Positions 17,324-26,626 of a stretch of 47,757 nt of DNA are shown one piece after another. The notes beneath the pieces were generated by a model. The model did not search any database, was not told the origin of the DNA, and was given only the letters and a program-made list of their open reading frames with translations. Source of the stretch: Klebsiella pneumoniae (GTDB lineage: Bacteria; Myxococcota_A; UBA796; SXON01); NCBI GenBank assembly GCA_945867435.1, contig CAMBIK010000004.1, positions 1 through 47,757 of the forward strand. Reading direction: 5' to 3'. The translations under genes were made by a program, and so were the position numbers. Each line of letters opens with the position of its first letter. Positions within the stretch are counted from its first letter, which is position 1.

Positions 17324-18679
17324 CTACCGGATCTGCTTTCGCCGCGGCGCCCGCTTCTCCGGCAGGGACAGGTCGGCCGACGCGAGGACGGCTACCGCCT
17401 CCGCGAAGGGCGAATTGGGGTCCACATCCCAGCGCTCCATGCCGAGAAAGCGCCACCCGGCCGTGACCCACCGGGCAATCTCGCGGGTCAGCGCGTGGGG
17501 ATTGCTGCCTTGGAGCGCCACCCGCCGAGGATCCAGCCCACGAACGGCCTCGACCACCCGGGCGCCCAGCTCCTTGCGACCGGTATCGATCCACACCAAC
17601 GGCCGGCGACCGAGCAGACGCGGAGCTACATCCTCAATCGATTCGGGCCACGAGAACGAGGCGAACTCCGCCGATACGTTGTTGCGCGAGGCGTTCTCGA
17701 TGGCACGGGCACGAGCCCGATTATCGGTCTCCACCCCAAACGCCCAACCCGACGCGCGGGCGAGAACGGCGGTTCGAACCCCGACATGCGCGCCGAGATC
17801 GAGCACGGCATCCCCTGGAACCACGCCGAGCAACCTCGGAGCGGCCTGGAGCATCGCTTCGTAGGCGGGCAGGTGGCGCGGCAACGTTTCTTCGCTGCCG
17901 AGACGGAACGAAAAGCCAGCCGCATTCCATTCCAATCCGTCGATCCCGTACAGCTTCTGGAAGCCGAGCCCAAGCCGATCTTCTTCGACGGGCATCTCGG
18001 CAACCACGCCCCGAAGCTCGACCAAGGTCGAGGCCAGCGTGGGCGCCCAGGCCGCGACCGCCGGTTGGAAGCAAGCGAGCTTGACCCCCACCAGCAGCTG
18101 GCCGCCGATCTCGCGAACGCGCAAGCCGAGGATCACATCCTCCGTATCGATATTTGCGTGCCGCAACGAAGCGGTCGCCGCGCCCATGAAGGACCTGACC
18201 GGCGCGCTGAGCTTCAGACAGCTCGGAATCGCGACCAGGCCATCCCCTTCGCGGGCGCGTACGCCGATGCGCGAAACCCCTTGGTCGGAGGCCCCCCAGA
18301 ACAGACGAACCTCTGAAAGTTCGCCGGGCACCTGGTGAAGGGGACCTGGGTCGGCATCCAGCCCCGCGTCGAGGAAAGCCTGGCGCCACACGTCCGCATG
18401 GGCGGCCACCTGTCCGCGGGTATTGAGATGCATCCACGGGCAACCACCGCAGGGGCCCCACTTGTCGCAGGGGGGCGTGACCCTGTGCGGGCTCGGCCGG
18501 CTGACCGGCACCATCGCCCGCGCACGCACCTGGCGACCGGAACGTCCGAACACCCGTGCCTTCACCGTTTCGCCAGGAATTCCGCCAAATACGGCGAGCT
18601 GCTCACCGTCGCCGCTCACGAAGGCTTCGCCTCGGCTGAGCCAGCCTTCAGGCGTGACCAAGTGAACGTCAGGTTTCAT
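17324..18679 (-). CDS. TrmA/RlmD-family RNA methyltransferase homologue lacking the catalytic Cys
   Basis: A 451-aa protein with the architecture of the 23S rRNA/tRNA uracil-5-methyltransferases. It has an N-terminal TRAM-like domain (~8-60), an iron-sulphur site CDKWGPCGGC (Cys71, 77, 80) with Cys154 as fourth ligand, and a SAM-fold loop DLGAHVGVRTAVLA (294-307). The active site is altered. The family motif DPPR is DTGR (365-368), and SCNP, which holds the nucleophilic Cys, is GSNP (391-394). The FxQxN SAM motif is only CFQPAVAA (~203-210). The general-base-region Glu (~427) remains. It is therefore probably not a normal m5U methyltransferase; RNA binding or another reaction is possible. It lies 39 bp upstream of tpiA. 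Confidence 0.85.
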   Translation of the reverse strand: MKPDVHLVTPEGWLSRGEAFVSGDGEQLAVFGGIPGETVKARVFGRSGRQVRARAMVPVSRPSPHRVTPPCDKWGPCGGCPWMHLNTRGQVAAHADVWRQAFLDAGLDADPGPLHQVPGELSEVRLFWGASDQGVSRIGVRAREGDGLVAIPSCLKLSAPVRSFMGAATASLRHANIDTEDVILGLRVREIGGQLLVGVKLACFQPAVAAWAPTLASTLVELRGVVAEMPVEEDRLGLGFQKLYGIDGLEWNAAGFSFRLGSEETLPRHLPAYEAMLQAAPRLLGVVPGDAVLDLGAHVGVRTAVLARASGWAFGVETDNRARARAIENASRNNVSAEFASFSWPESIEDVAPRLLGRRPLVWIDTGRKELGARVVEAVRGLDPRRVALQGSNPHALTREIARWVTAGWRFLGMERWDVDPNSPFAEAVAVLASADLSLPEKRAPRRKQIR

Positions 18680-18740
18680 GGTGGCCCGGCGCTATCACGG
18701 CGGCGGGCGGGCAGGGGTGCGCGCAGGCTACAGGGCCGAC

Positions 18741-21116
18741 GTGGACGCCCCCCAACCCCTTCGTCGCTTCTGGCCGCTCCTGGCCCTCGCGGCGGTGGTG
18801 TGGTTCTGGCCCGTTGGCTGGTCGCTCTGGACCGACGAGTTCTTTTCGGCCGGCTTCGCCAGTCGCTCCCTGGAATCCGTAGTCGGGGGGGCTTCCCGCG
18901 ACCGCCATCCCCCGCTGTTCTTCTTCGGCGTCAAGCTCTTCGGGCTGTTCGGCCACGGCGATCACACCCTTCGTGCGCTGTCCGGGGTGGCGATGCTCGG
19001 GGCTCTGGTCTTCACGGTGGATGCGGCCCGCCGACACCTTCCCCCCCGCGCCGAATGGGCAGCGGGCGTCTGGTTCGTCGGCTCCTCCGTCCCGGCGCTC
19101 TTCGCCCACACACTTCGCATGTACAGCCTGGCGACGTTCGCGTGCGCCGTAATGACCTGGGGCGCCCTGGAAGCCAGCCAGGACGACGCACAGAGGGCTC
19201 GACGAGGGCGCTGGGCGCTGGCTTGTGGAGGAATCGCCGCGTTCTGGACTCACTACGCTGCCACCCTCGTGGGCCTCGCTGCGTTTGCGGTCGTGTTCGC
19301 GGTTCGACTCGGGCGGCCGGCGCGTGAACGGGGCCTCCTTCCTGTGGTTGGCGCGGGGGCCGCCGTGGTTGCGGGATGCCTGCCCTGGGTCCTGGGGCCG
19401 CTTCAAACGCAGCTCGCGGAAAAGACCCCACGCGGGGCCATGGTCTGGGAAGTCTGGGCCTACCTGTTCTGGAGCCCGAGCGAACGCATCGCCCCGCTCA
19501 GCTTCGTAGCCTTCGCCCTCGCCATCCTGGGTGCTCTCTGGCTGGCCCGGAGGGCCCTGAGGCCCCTCGCGGTTTTCGCCACGGTGTTCCTCCTCGCCAT
19601 GGTGGTGCTGCCGTTTGTGATGTCGGCCAACATCCCGGCCCGCCTCGTGCGCAACTATGTAGGGTTTTTTCCGGCGGCGGCCCTGTTCTCCGGTGCCGCC
19701 CTCCACGCCATCCTCGCCCGTCTGAGCGAGCGTGTGCCCGCCCCGACCGCTGCCGTGCTCGCCGGACTGCTCACCTTTCCCGCGACGATTTCGCTCCTGC
19801 GCCAACCGGTACACCCCCAAGACATCAACACCGGCCACGACTACCGACTGGAAGCGGAGGTGCTCGACCGCCTGATCCCCAAGGATGCCACGGTCCGCTT
19901 TCAGCCCGCCTATGTGGTGGAGCAGTTCGCGCGCTACGCTCCCGCCCTCCGCGACCGCACCGGGAGCCGGAACCCACAATGGCAGCTGCTGACCGCCGGC
20001 GGGGAAGCTGGGGAATGCCTCATCCTGCATGCCTTCAGGGTGCGCGTGCAGGCCCCGGCGGCGGCCTGCGCGACCCTGGGGGAACTGCTGAGCGCGGAGG
20101 CCGATCGCACCGGCTACCCGGGCTTGCTTTTGGACCGGGCAGCCCGGAAGTTGGCCGCCAACGACATAGATGGGGCCAGAGCGGACCTGGACCGCGTGCT
20201 GGCAGCACCCCAGCGATGGCCGGTGGCGTGGCTCTTTGCAGCCCAGGTCGCGGAGGCTCGCGGAGACAACCCCGCCACCCTGGACGCCTACGAGCGTGCG
20301 CTCAGCCTCGCCCGCGCCTACGAGACTCCGGGCGCGGTCATCGCGACGCTATGGAAGAAGGTCGCGAAGCAACGGGCAGGGAACAATGATTCTCCCGGGG
20401 CGGCGCAAGCGATGGATGCCGCGCTGTGCGCTACGGAACGCGAGCCGATGTGGGCCTGTGGGGGGCCGCTGGCCTGGGCGACCCGCGCCGCCGAGACCGA
20501 CGCCGCGGAGGTGAAGGCGGCCCCGCGGGCGGCCACCGCGCTCCCTGAGGCGCCCGAGGCTGCACCAGAGCCGGAACCAGAAGCCACTCCCGTCGAGCCT
20601 CCGCCACAGCCGGACGTAAAAGCGGCAGTCAAGCCGACACCCGTAAGCAAGCCAACAGCCGCCAAGCCGGCGGTCGAGAAGGCCGCCCAGGGGAGCGGCG
20701 GTCAACGCTTCGCCTTCAAGGACGGTCTTCCGGCAGGCTGGCTCTCCGAGGGGGTGGTCGTGCCCGAAGCCGGGGGACTGCGCATCGGCGATGGCCACGG
20801 CGCCGCGGGCACCGTGTGCACGCCCCCCCTCGTCGCAGCCGGGCCGATCACCGGCCGGGTCACCCGCGGCGTGACCGTGAACGCAGAAACCCCCCCCACA
20901 TGGTCACGCATCGAGGCGCGTGCGCTCGGCGCCGACCTTCGCGCGCTCGCCGGTACGCGATCCGAGAACCTGGGTTCGAAAAAAGGCACGGCGGACATCG
21001 CGCCATCCGATGTGCGCTGGACACCTCCAGCCGGGGCCATCTCCTGGAGGCTCTGCGTGCGCACCAGCGGCGCCGCCAACGGGTCCACGTTTTTGACGGG
21101 GATCGATCTGGACTGA
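18741..21116 (+). CDS. GT39-like membrane glycosyltransferase with TPR and C-terminal beta domain
   Basis: A protein of about 791 aa. The N-terminal ~390 residues have about 9-10 membrane helices and GT-C hallmarks: Asp32-Glu33 in WTDEFF in the first outer loop, then RHPPLFFF. These fit polyprenyl-phosphate-sugar glycosyltransferases of the PMT/GT39 group. TPR-like helices follow (LAANDIDGARADLDRVL, then GDNPATLDAYERAL), then a Pro/Ala/Glu-rich linker and a C-terminal ~130-residue beta-rich domain. GTG 18741, with AGGG at good distance, is preferred. An ATG at 18678 shares bases with the ATG of the divergent methyltransferase gene, which would leave no room for leaders. The acceptor is unknown. 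Confidence 0.8.
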   Translation: MDAPQPLRRFWPLLALAAVVWFWPVGWSLWTDEFFSAGFASRSLESVVGGASRDRHPPLFFFGVKLFGLFGHGDHTLRALSGVAMLGALVFTVDAARRHLPPRAEWAAGVWFVGSSVPALFAHTLRMYSLATFACAVMTWGALEASQDDAQRARRGRWALACGGIAAFWTHYAATLVGLAAFAVVFAVRLGRPARERGLLPVVGAGAAVVAGCLPWVLGPLQTQLAEKTPRGAMVWEVWAYLFWSPSERIAPLSFVAFALAILGALWLARRALRPLAVFATVFLLAMVVLPFVMSANIPARLVRNYVGFFPAAALFSGAALHAILARLSERVPAPTAAVLAGLLTFPATISLLRQPVHPQDINTGHDYRLEAEVLDRLIPKDATVRFQPAYVVEQFARYAPALRDRTGSRNPQWQLLTAGGEAGECLILHAFRVRVQAPAAACATLGELLSAEADRTGYPGLLLDRAARKLAANDIDGARADLDRVLAAPQRWPVAWLFAAQVAEARGDNPATLDAYERALSLARAYETPGAVIATLWKKVAKQRAGNNDSPGAAQAMDAALCATEREPMWACGGPLAWATRAAETDAAEVKAAPRAATALPEAPEAAPEPEPEATPVEPPPQPDVKAAVKPTPVSKPTAAKPAVEKAAQGSGGQRFAFKDGLPAGWLSEGVVVPEAGGLRIGDGHGAAGTVCTPPLVAAGPITGRVTRGVTVNAETPPTWSRIEARALGADLRALAGTRSENLGSKKGTADIAPSDVRWTPPAGAISWRLCVRTSGAANGSTFLTGIDLD

Positions 21117-21174
21117 TGCCGAACGGCTCCGATCAGGGTCGCCGCGCAAGGCGTGGCCGCGATAAGCGACGGCC

Positions 21175-21918
21175 GTGACACCCAAACCTGTATACAGCCG
21201 CGTGCTCCTGAAGGTGTCTGGCGAAATGCTCGCCGGCGATATGGACTTTGGTCTCGACCCCACGGTGCTCGGCCGGCTGGCGGATGAGCTCATCGAGGTC
21301 AAGGCCATGGGCGTTCAGCTCGGCCTCGTGATCGGAGGCGGAAACATCTTCCGCGGCGTCACGGGCAGTGCCAAGGGCATGGAACGTGCCCACGCCGACT
21401 ACATGGGCATGCTCGCAACAGTCATCAACGCGCTCGCGATGCAAGACGCCCTCGAACAGCGCGGCTGCTACACCCGCGTGATGAGCGCGCTCCGCATCGA
21501 ACAGGTTTGTGAGCCGTACATCCGGCGGCGCGCCATCGCCCACCTCGCCAAGAATCGCGTCGTGATCTTCGCCGCGGGCACGGGCAATCCCTACTTCTCC
21601 ACCGACTCCGCCGCCGCGCTCCGCGCAGCCGAGATCGGCGCAGAAGTCATCCTGAAGGCCACGAAGGTGGATGGCGTGTACGACAAGGATCCCAAGAAGT
21701 TCGCGGATGCCATTCGTTTCGAGCAGATCAGCCCAATGGATGCCTTCAAGCGCGGGCTCAAGGTGGCCGACGCGACCGCCATCGCGCTCGCGATGGAAAA
21801 CGATACACCCATGATCGTGTTCGACCTCAGCGTTCCCGGCAACATCCGGCGCGTGGTGCTCGGTGAGGCCGTCGGCACCCGCGTGTACACCCCCAAGCCG
21901 ACCGGAGCCAACCCATGA
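21175..21918 (+). CDS. pyrH: Uridylate kinase (UMP kinase)
   Basis: A 247-aa cytoplasmic enzyme converting UMP to UDP with ATP. Family motifs are LKVSGEML near the N-terminus, [20 protein letters not shown] and [10 protein letters not shown]. It starts with GTG at 21175. It opens the conserved pyrH-frr-uppS-cdsA block and overlaps frr by 4 bp. The usual upstream partners rpsB and tsf are absent; a 58-bp gap separates it from the glycosyltransferase gene. Confidence 0.97.
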   Translation: MTPKPVYSRVLLKVSGEMLAGDMDFGLDPTVLGRLADELIEVKAMGVQLGLVIGGGNIFRGVTGSAKGMERAHADYMGMLATVINALAMQDALEQRGCYTRVMSALRIEQVCEPYIRRRAIAHLAKNRVVIFAAGTGNPYFSTDSAAALRAAEIGAEVILKATKVDGVYDKDPKKFADAIRFEQISPMDAFKRGLKVADATAIALAMENDTPMIVFDLSVPGNIRRVVLGEAVGTRVYTPKPTGANP

Positions 21919-22478
21919 GCGACGAATACATCAAGTCTGCAAACGCCGACATGTCGAAGAGCATGGACCAGCTCAAGCGCGAGCTGGTCGGCGTGCGCAC
22001 CGGCCGCGCCACCCCCGCCCTCCTGGAGCACCTTCAGGTCGAAGTGGCCTCTTACGGAAGCACGATGCCGCTGAAAGAGCTCGGTGGCATCTCCGCCCCC
22101 GACGCGCGGCTCCTCATCGTCAACCCGTGGGACAAAACCACCATCAAGGACATCGAACGCGCCATCGCGGTCAGCGGTCTCGGCTTCAATCCCCAGAGCG
22201 ATGGCCAGGTGATCCGCATTCCGATCCCCGCGCTCACGGGCGAACGCCGGCAGCAGCTGGTGAAAGTGGTGAAGCAGCATGTCGAGGAAGCCAAGGTGCG
22301 CGTGCGCGGCGTGCGGCGCGACTACAAAGGCCTGCTGGAAGAAGCGGAAGACGACGGCGACCTGACCGAGGATCAGCTCAAGCGGAGCCTCGAAAAGCTC
22401 CAGGAGTCCACCGACGCCCATGTGAAGCTGGTCGATGAGATAGGAGCGAAGAAGGAGAAGGAGATCCTCGACCTTTAG
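21915..22478 (+). CDS. frr: Ribosome recycling factor
   Basis: A 187-aa protein, full family length, which with EF-G splits post-termination ribosomes. Conserved stretches are [29 protein letters not shown] and [13 protein letters not shown]. The C-terminal helix is intact. The ATG overlaps the pyrH stop (ATGA), implying translational coupling. Confidence 0.97.
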   Translation: MSDEYIKSANADMSKSMDQLKRELVGVRTGRATPALLEHLQVEVASYGSTMPLKELGGISAPDARLLIVNPWDKTTIKDIERAIAVSGLGFNPQSDGQVIRIPIPALTGERRQQLVKVVKQHVEEAKVRVRGVRRDYKGLLEEAEDDGDLTEDQLKRSLEKLQESTDAHVKLVDEIGAKKEKEILDL

Positions 22479-22489
22479 TCGGGTTCCCC

Positions 22490-23212
22490 ATGAAGGTCCC
22501 CACCCACGTCGCGATCATCATGGACGGCAACGGCCGCTGGGCGGAGGCCCGTGGGTGGCCCCGCGTGCGCGGCCACGAAGCGGGCGCCGAGAGCGTGCGC
22601 GAGATCACTCGAGCCTGTCGGGAGCTCGGCTGCAAGGCGCTCACGTTGTACAGCTTTTCCACCGAGAACTGGAAGCGGCCGGCCGAGGAAGTGGCGGCCC
22701 TCATGGGCCTCTTGGCCCGCTTCCTCATTCAGGAACGCAGGGAAATCCTGACCAATGACATTCGCCTCAGCGCTGTGGGGCAGCTGGAACGCCTGCCCCT
22801 GGCGGTGCGAGCAGCCCTGAAGGAGCTCATGCACGCCAGCCGCGAGAACAAGGGCATGGTGCTCACGCTCGCCCTCTCCTACGGCTCGCGCACCGAGATG
22901 GCCGAGGCCGCGCGATCGCTCGCCAAGAAGGCGGCCTCCGGGCGCATCCGGCCCGACCAGATCGACGAGGCTGCGTTCGCCGCAGAGCTCCAAACGGCGG
23001 GACTCCCCGACCCCGACCTGCTCATCCGCACGAGCGGGGAGCTGCGGCTCAGCAACTTCATGCTCTGGCAGCTCGCCTACGCAGAGATCTACGTCACCGA
23101 GACCCTGTGGCCGGAGTTCCGCCGCCCGCAGCTTGAGGAAGCGTTTGACACCTTTGGCAGGCGTCAGCGTCGCTTCGGCGCGACGGGTGCCCAACTTCGA
23201 AAGGAGCCGTAG
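22490..23212 (+). CDS. uppS: Isoprenyl transferase (undecaprenyl diphosphate synthase)
   Basis: A 240-aa cis-prenyltransferase making the C55 lipid carrier for peptidoglycan and surface glycans. Signature motifs are HVAIIMDGNGRWAEARG (catalytic Asp and phosphate-binding residues), RGHEAGAE, YSFSTENWKRP and the C-terminal DLLIRTSGELRLSNF. It starts 11 nt after frr, and its stop codon directly abuts the cdsA start. Confidence 0.96.
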   Translation: MKVPTHVAIIMDGNGRWAEARGWPRVRGHEAGAESVREITRACRELGCKALTLYSFSTENWKRPAEEVAALMGLLARFLIQERREILTNDIRLSAVGQLERLPLAVRAALKELMHASRENKGMVLTLALSYGSRTEMAEAARSLAKKAASGRIRPDQIDEAAFAAELQTAGLPDPDLLIRTSGELRLSNFMLWQLAYAEIYVTETLWPEFRRPQLEEAFDTFGRRQRRFGATGAQLRKEP

Positions 23213-24010
23213 GTGGGCCCACGCATCCTCTCGGCCGCCATCGGCCTGGCGATCGTGCTGCCCCTGCTGTACGTCGGCGGATTCTGGATGGGGGTGCTGG
23301 TCGCCATCGTCGTGGCCATTGCCATGGACGAATGGGCGGTCATGGCCACGCACGGCCAGCCTCATGCCCGGCGCTGGATGCGAATTTTCCTGATCCCCAC
23401 GGGCGTCGCGCTGCATGTTGCGGTCCTGCGGGCACCGGAACCCTTGCCATTGGCGGCAGTCGGCGTCGCGGTGATGGCGGGGTTGCTGGTCCCGATGTTC
23501 ATGGAGAGGGATGTGCCGCGGGCTGGGGCCCAGGCCGTTCGGAGCGTGGCCGGACTGGTGTACGCCCCGCTGCTGCTAGCGCCGCTGGTGCTCCTGCGGG
23601 ATCGTACAGACGGAATGTCGATGATCCTCTACCTGCTGGCCGCGACCTGGCTGGGCGACACGGGCGCTTACTTCGCCGGCCGCGTCTTCGGAAAAACCAA
23701 GCTCCTCGAGAGGATCTCTCCCAACAAGACCGTTGAAGGTGCGGTGGGAGGCCTGATCATCTCCGCCGCGGGAGGGTTCGCCTTCGCAAAGCTAGGGAAC
23801 CTGCCCTTCGGGGTCATCGAGTGCATCGTGCTGACCATGGTGCTCGATGTCGCCGGAATCGTCGGAGATTTGGCGGAGTCCCTCCTGAAGCGCGCCTGGG
23901 ACGTGAAGGATTCCGGCTGGATCATGCCAGGCCACGGCGGGATCCTCGACCGACTCGACTCGCTGCTGTTCACCGCCCCGCTGCTCTCGATCTGGCTGCA
24001 GCTGCGCTAA
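23213..24010 (+). CDS. cdsA: Phosphatidate cytidylyltransferase
   Basis: A 265-aa inner-membrane enzyme forming CDP-diacylglycerol, precursor of all phospholipids. It has about 6-8 hydrophobic helices and the family signature VKDSGWIMPGHGGILDR near residues 233-250. The GTG start directly follows the uppS stop, so it needs coupled translation. The order uppS-cdsA is conserved in bacteria, but the usual next gene, dxr, is missing. Confidence 0.96.
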   Translation: MGPRILSAAIGLAIVLPLLYVGGFWMGVLVAIVVAIAMDEWAVMATHGQPHARRWMRIFLIPTGVALHVAVLRAPEPLPLAAVGVAVMAGLLVPMFMERDVPRAGAQAVRSVAGLVYAPLLLAPLVLLRDRTDGMSMILYLLAATWLGDTGAYFAGRVFGKTKLLERISPNKTVEGAVGGLIISAAGGFAFAKLGNLPFGVIECIVLTMVLDVAGIVGDLAESLLKRAWDVKDSGWIMPGHGGILDRLDSLLFTAPLLSIWLQLR

Positions 24011-24032
24011 CATCACTCGAGAAGGCCCCCCC

Positions 24033-25760
24033 TTGGATCTGTTCACTGGCGCCCGAACCCTGATCTCGATGCTGCTCCTCGTGGGCACGCTGGTGCTCAT
24101 CCACGAGGGCGGGCACTTCCTGGTCGCTCGCTGGTGCGGCGTATCTGTGAAAGTGTTCAGTATCGGGGTGGGTCCACGATTGTTTGGCTTCACACGGGGT
24201 GGAACGGACTACCGGCTGTCGGCGTTGCCGATCGGCGGCTATGTGCGCTGGGTGGGCTCCGACCCCTTCGCGGACTCCGGAAACGAGGACGAGGACTGGA
24301 TCGACGCGAAAGGATCCTTCATCCACAAGCCTGCCTGGCAACGCCTGCTCATCGTCGCGGCCGGGCCGCTAACCAACCTGATCCTCCCGCTTTTCGTCTT
24401 CACGGCGCTGTTCGTCGCCGGCGAGGAACAGCCTCGCGCCGACATCGGCCGCGTGGAACAGGCCAGCGCCGCCGCCCTCGCCGGGGTGCAAGTGGGCGAT
24501 CGCATTGTCGGTGTGGGCGGCACCGAAACCCTGACTTGGATCGATGTGTACGAGGCCTTGCACGCCTTCGAAGGCGGGACGCTCCCGCTCCAGGTGGACC
24601 GCGACGGCACTGAGGTATCGCTCACCCTCGCGACCCCGGCCGGAGAGCCCGTGTACGCGTCGAGCCTCGGCCTCGGCGACAGCGCGCCGGATACGCAAAT
24701 GGTCGTCGATGATCCAAGCTCTCCCGCCGGGCGCGCGGGGCTGACGACCGGCAACCGCATCCTCACGGTGGATGGGGCCGCGGTGCGTACATGGAGCGAT
24801 GTCGTGCGCGCCCTCGCGGGAAAGGACCAGGTCACGCTCGATCTCGGCGAACTTGACGGCAGCAAAGGCCGACGCGTTGCGCTCCAGACCGATTCCACTT
24901 GGTCCCCGCAGCGCTTCGCGGCCGACGACGACACGTGGGCCCGCTGGGGCTTCACGAGCGCCACGCTGAGCATCGGCGTGATTCGACCCCTGCCCGATGG
25001 TCGGCCTTCGGCGGCCCAATGCCTCGGGCTCAAGGCGCAGGATCGACTCCTCCGCGTGGGCGATCGCGACGTGCACACCTTCGTAGACGTGCTGAAGGCC
25101 GTCGGGGCCACAGTCGATGGAAAGCCGACGGAGGCCACCACGCCTCGCCCGCTGGACTTCGTGCTCCGGCGCGGAGGTGTCATCCTCACCCTTACGATGC
25201 AACCCGACGTGATCCAGGACGTCGATGCGTTCGGTCGCTACATCTATATTCCCCGCGTTGGCTTCGGTGCAGGCGGAGAATTCCTCCCTCCCGCCAACGT
25301 GCCCCGCCCCTACGGCCTGGTCGCCGCGATGAAGCGGGCGGGCCAGGAAACCTGGACCATCGGCACGTTCATGGTGGAGCAGATCGGCGAGATGATCACC
25401 GGAGGAGCACCGGTCGCCAAGAACCTCGGCGGGCCGGTCGCCATTTTCGACACCGCCCGAAAGGCAGCGGAGCAAGGACTGTTCTTCGCGGCACGCGTCT
25501 TCGCCCAGCTCAGCCTGAGCCTCGGTGTGATCAACCTCCTGCCCATCCCCGTGCTGGACGGCGGCCAGATCGTCACCTACGCAGCCGAATGGATCCGCGG
25601 GCGGCCGCTGCCGTGGCGAGTGCGGGAGCGCCTTCAACAGGTAGGACTCCTGTTCCTCGTGTCGCTGCTCCTGGTGGTCAGCGTGTGGGATGTGCAGAAG
25701 TGTGCCTCGCCGAGCGAGGATGCAACCGCCCCCGCAGAGGGGGTCCCGAAGTGCGGATAG
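24033..25760 (+). CDS. rseP: Site-2 intramembrane metalloprotease, RseP family
   Basis: A 575-aa inner-membrane zinc protease that cleaves anti-sigma factors and remnant signal peptides. The zinc motif HEGGH is at 24-28, GPLTN at 111-115, and the second active-site motif NLLPIPVLDGGQ at 501-512. It is longer than the ~450-aa norm. Between the catalytic halves I see three PDZ-like units (~138-200, ~222-272, ~312-390) instead of the one or two usual in this family. The TTG start at 24033 has AGAAGG about 8 nt upstream. It overlaps tsaB by 10 bp. Confidence 0.94.
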   Translation: MDLFTGARTLISMLLLVGTLVLIHEGGHFLVARWCGVSVKVFSIGVGPRLFGFTRGGTDYRLSALPIGGYVRWVGSDPFADSGNEDEDWIDAKGSFIHKPAWQRLLIVAAGPLTNLILPLFVFTALFVAGEEQPRADIGRVEQASAAALAGVQVGDRIVGVGGTETLTWIDVYEALHAFEGGTLPLQVDRDGTEVSLTLATPAGEPVYASSLGLGDSAPDTQMVVDDPSSPAGRAGLTTGNRILTVDGAAVRTWSDVVRALAGKDQVTLDLGELDGSKGRRVALQTDSTWSPQRFAADDDTWARWGFTSATLSIGVIRPLPDGRPSAAQCLGLKAQDRLLRVGDRDVHTFVDVLKAVGATVDGKPTEATTPRPLDFVLRRGGVILTLTMQPDVIQDVDAFGRYIYIPRVGFGAGGEFLPPANVPRPYGLVAAMKRAGQETWTIGTFMVEQIGEMITGGAPVAKNLGGPVAIFDTARKAAEQGLFFAARVFAQLSLSLGVINLLPIPVLDGGQIVTYAAEWIRGRPLPWRVRERLQQVGLLFLVSLLLVVSVWDVQKCASPSEDATAPAEGVPKCG

Positions 25761-26383
25761 TGCTCCTGGATACCGCAGCTCCGGTCATCGGGGTCGCAGC
25801 CTATCGAGCCGGCGAGTGCGTGTTCGTAGAGACCACGCGACTCGCAGCCGGTGCCGATGGCTGGCTGACCCCTGCCATGGCGCGGGCGCTGGAATTCCTC
25901 GATGGCCTGGACGCCGTGGCCGTGGTGGCCGGGCCGGGCGCGTTCACCGGCCTGCGCGTGGGGATGGCGCATGCGCTGGGGCTGGCAGAAGCCCGGCGGG
26001 TGCCGGTACTCGCCGTGCCCACGCTCGCGCTGCGTGCGGCGGCGGCCCCGGGGCTCCCGCATGTGGTCGCGGTGCTCGACGCACGAAAAGGAAGGTTATA
26101 TACACAGTCTTTCGACACCCGTGGCGCAGCCCCCGTGGCGCTGGGGCCCCCCGAAGACGCCGACCCCGGTTCGCTCCGACTCGAAGGTGCGGCCGTCGTG
26201 GGCGAGGGAATCGACGCGCTCGAAGCCTTAGGGATCCCCTTTCAGCGTGTGCCCTTGCCGGACGATGCAGCGCTTCGGGCCGCCGGCCCCCTCCTTGCCT
26301 CGCTGCCTCACCTGGACCCCGCCAGAGCGACCCCTCAGTATGTGCGAGAACCGGACGCTCGCCCCCCCGTTCTGCTACACTAG
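25751..26383 (+). CDS. tsaB: tRNA threonylcarbamoyladenosine biosynthesis protein TsaB
   Basis: A 210-aa ASKHA-fold protein, partner of TsaD and TsaE in making t6A37 in ANN-decoding tRNAs. It starts VRIVLLDTAAP and carries the diagnostic GPGAFTGLRVG loop (~55-65). TsaB has no complete ATPase site, as expected. GTG 25751 has AGAGGGGG at proper distance and lies inside the 3' end of rseP. The frame is open further upstream but antisense-like there, and was discarded. Confidence 0.93.
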   Translation: MRIVLLDTAAPVIGVAAYRAGECVFVETTRLAAGADGWLTPAMARALEFLDGLDAVAVVAGPGAFTGLRVGMAHALGLAEARRVPVLAVPTLALRAAAAPGLPHVVAVLDARKGRLYTQSFDTRGAAPVALGPPEDADPGSLRLEGAAVVGEGIDALEALGIPFQRVPLPDDAALRAAGPLLASLPHLDPARATPQYVREPDARPPVLLH

Positions 26384-26401
26384 GCGTTCACCGGAGCGTG
26401 C

Positions 26402-26626
26402 ATGGAGCCTACGGAACTCGATCTTCTTTCGACCCTCGCCGTCGAGAACGACGAACTCAGACACCTGTGGGGGCGGCACCAGGCCTTCGAACGAGACCTG
26501 GCGCGTCTGGGGGGCGTTCACCACCCTTCCGAAGCCGAGCGGCGCGAAATGGGAAGGATCAAGAGGATGAAGCTGCGCGGCAAAGAACGCATGCATGCGA
26601 TCCTGGACGCGCACCGGAACGTGTGA
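26402..26626 (+). CDS. YdcH/DUF465 family small protein
   Basis: A 74-aa soluble, highly charged, helical protein. The pattern of a short helix, a central loop (HHPSEAERREM) and a second Lys/Arg-rich helix (IKRMKLRGKERMHAILDAH) matches the YdcH/DUF465 family of small coiled-coil proteins of unknown function. It lies 18 nt after tsaB. A TACACT -10-like hexamer occurs near 26377 but has no clear -35. Confidence 0.75.
   Translation: MEPTELDLLSTLAVENDELRHLWGRHQAFERDLARLGGVHHPSEAERREMGRIKRMKLRGKERMHAILDAHRNV

Noticed and set aside
24899-25750. N-terminal extension of tsaB inside rseP
   Set aside because: Arg/Pro-rich shadow of rseP; TsaB homology starts at the GTG at 25751 with a good ribosome site.
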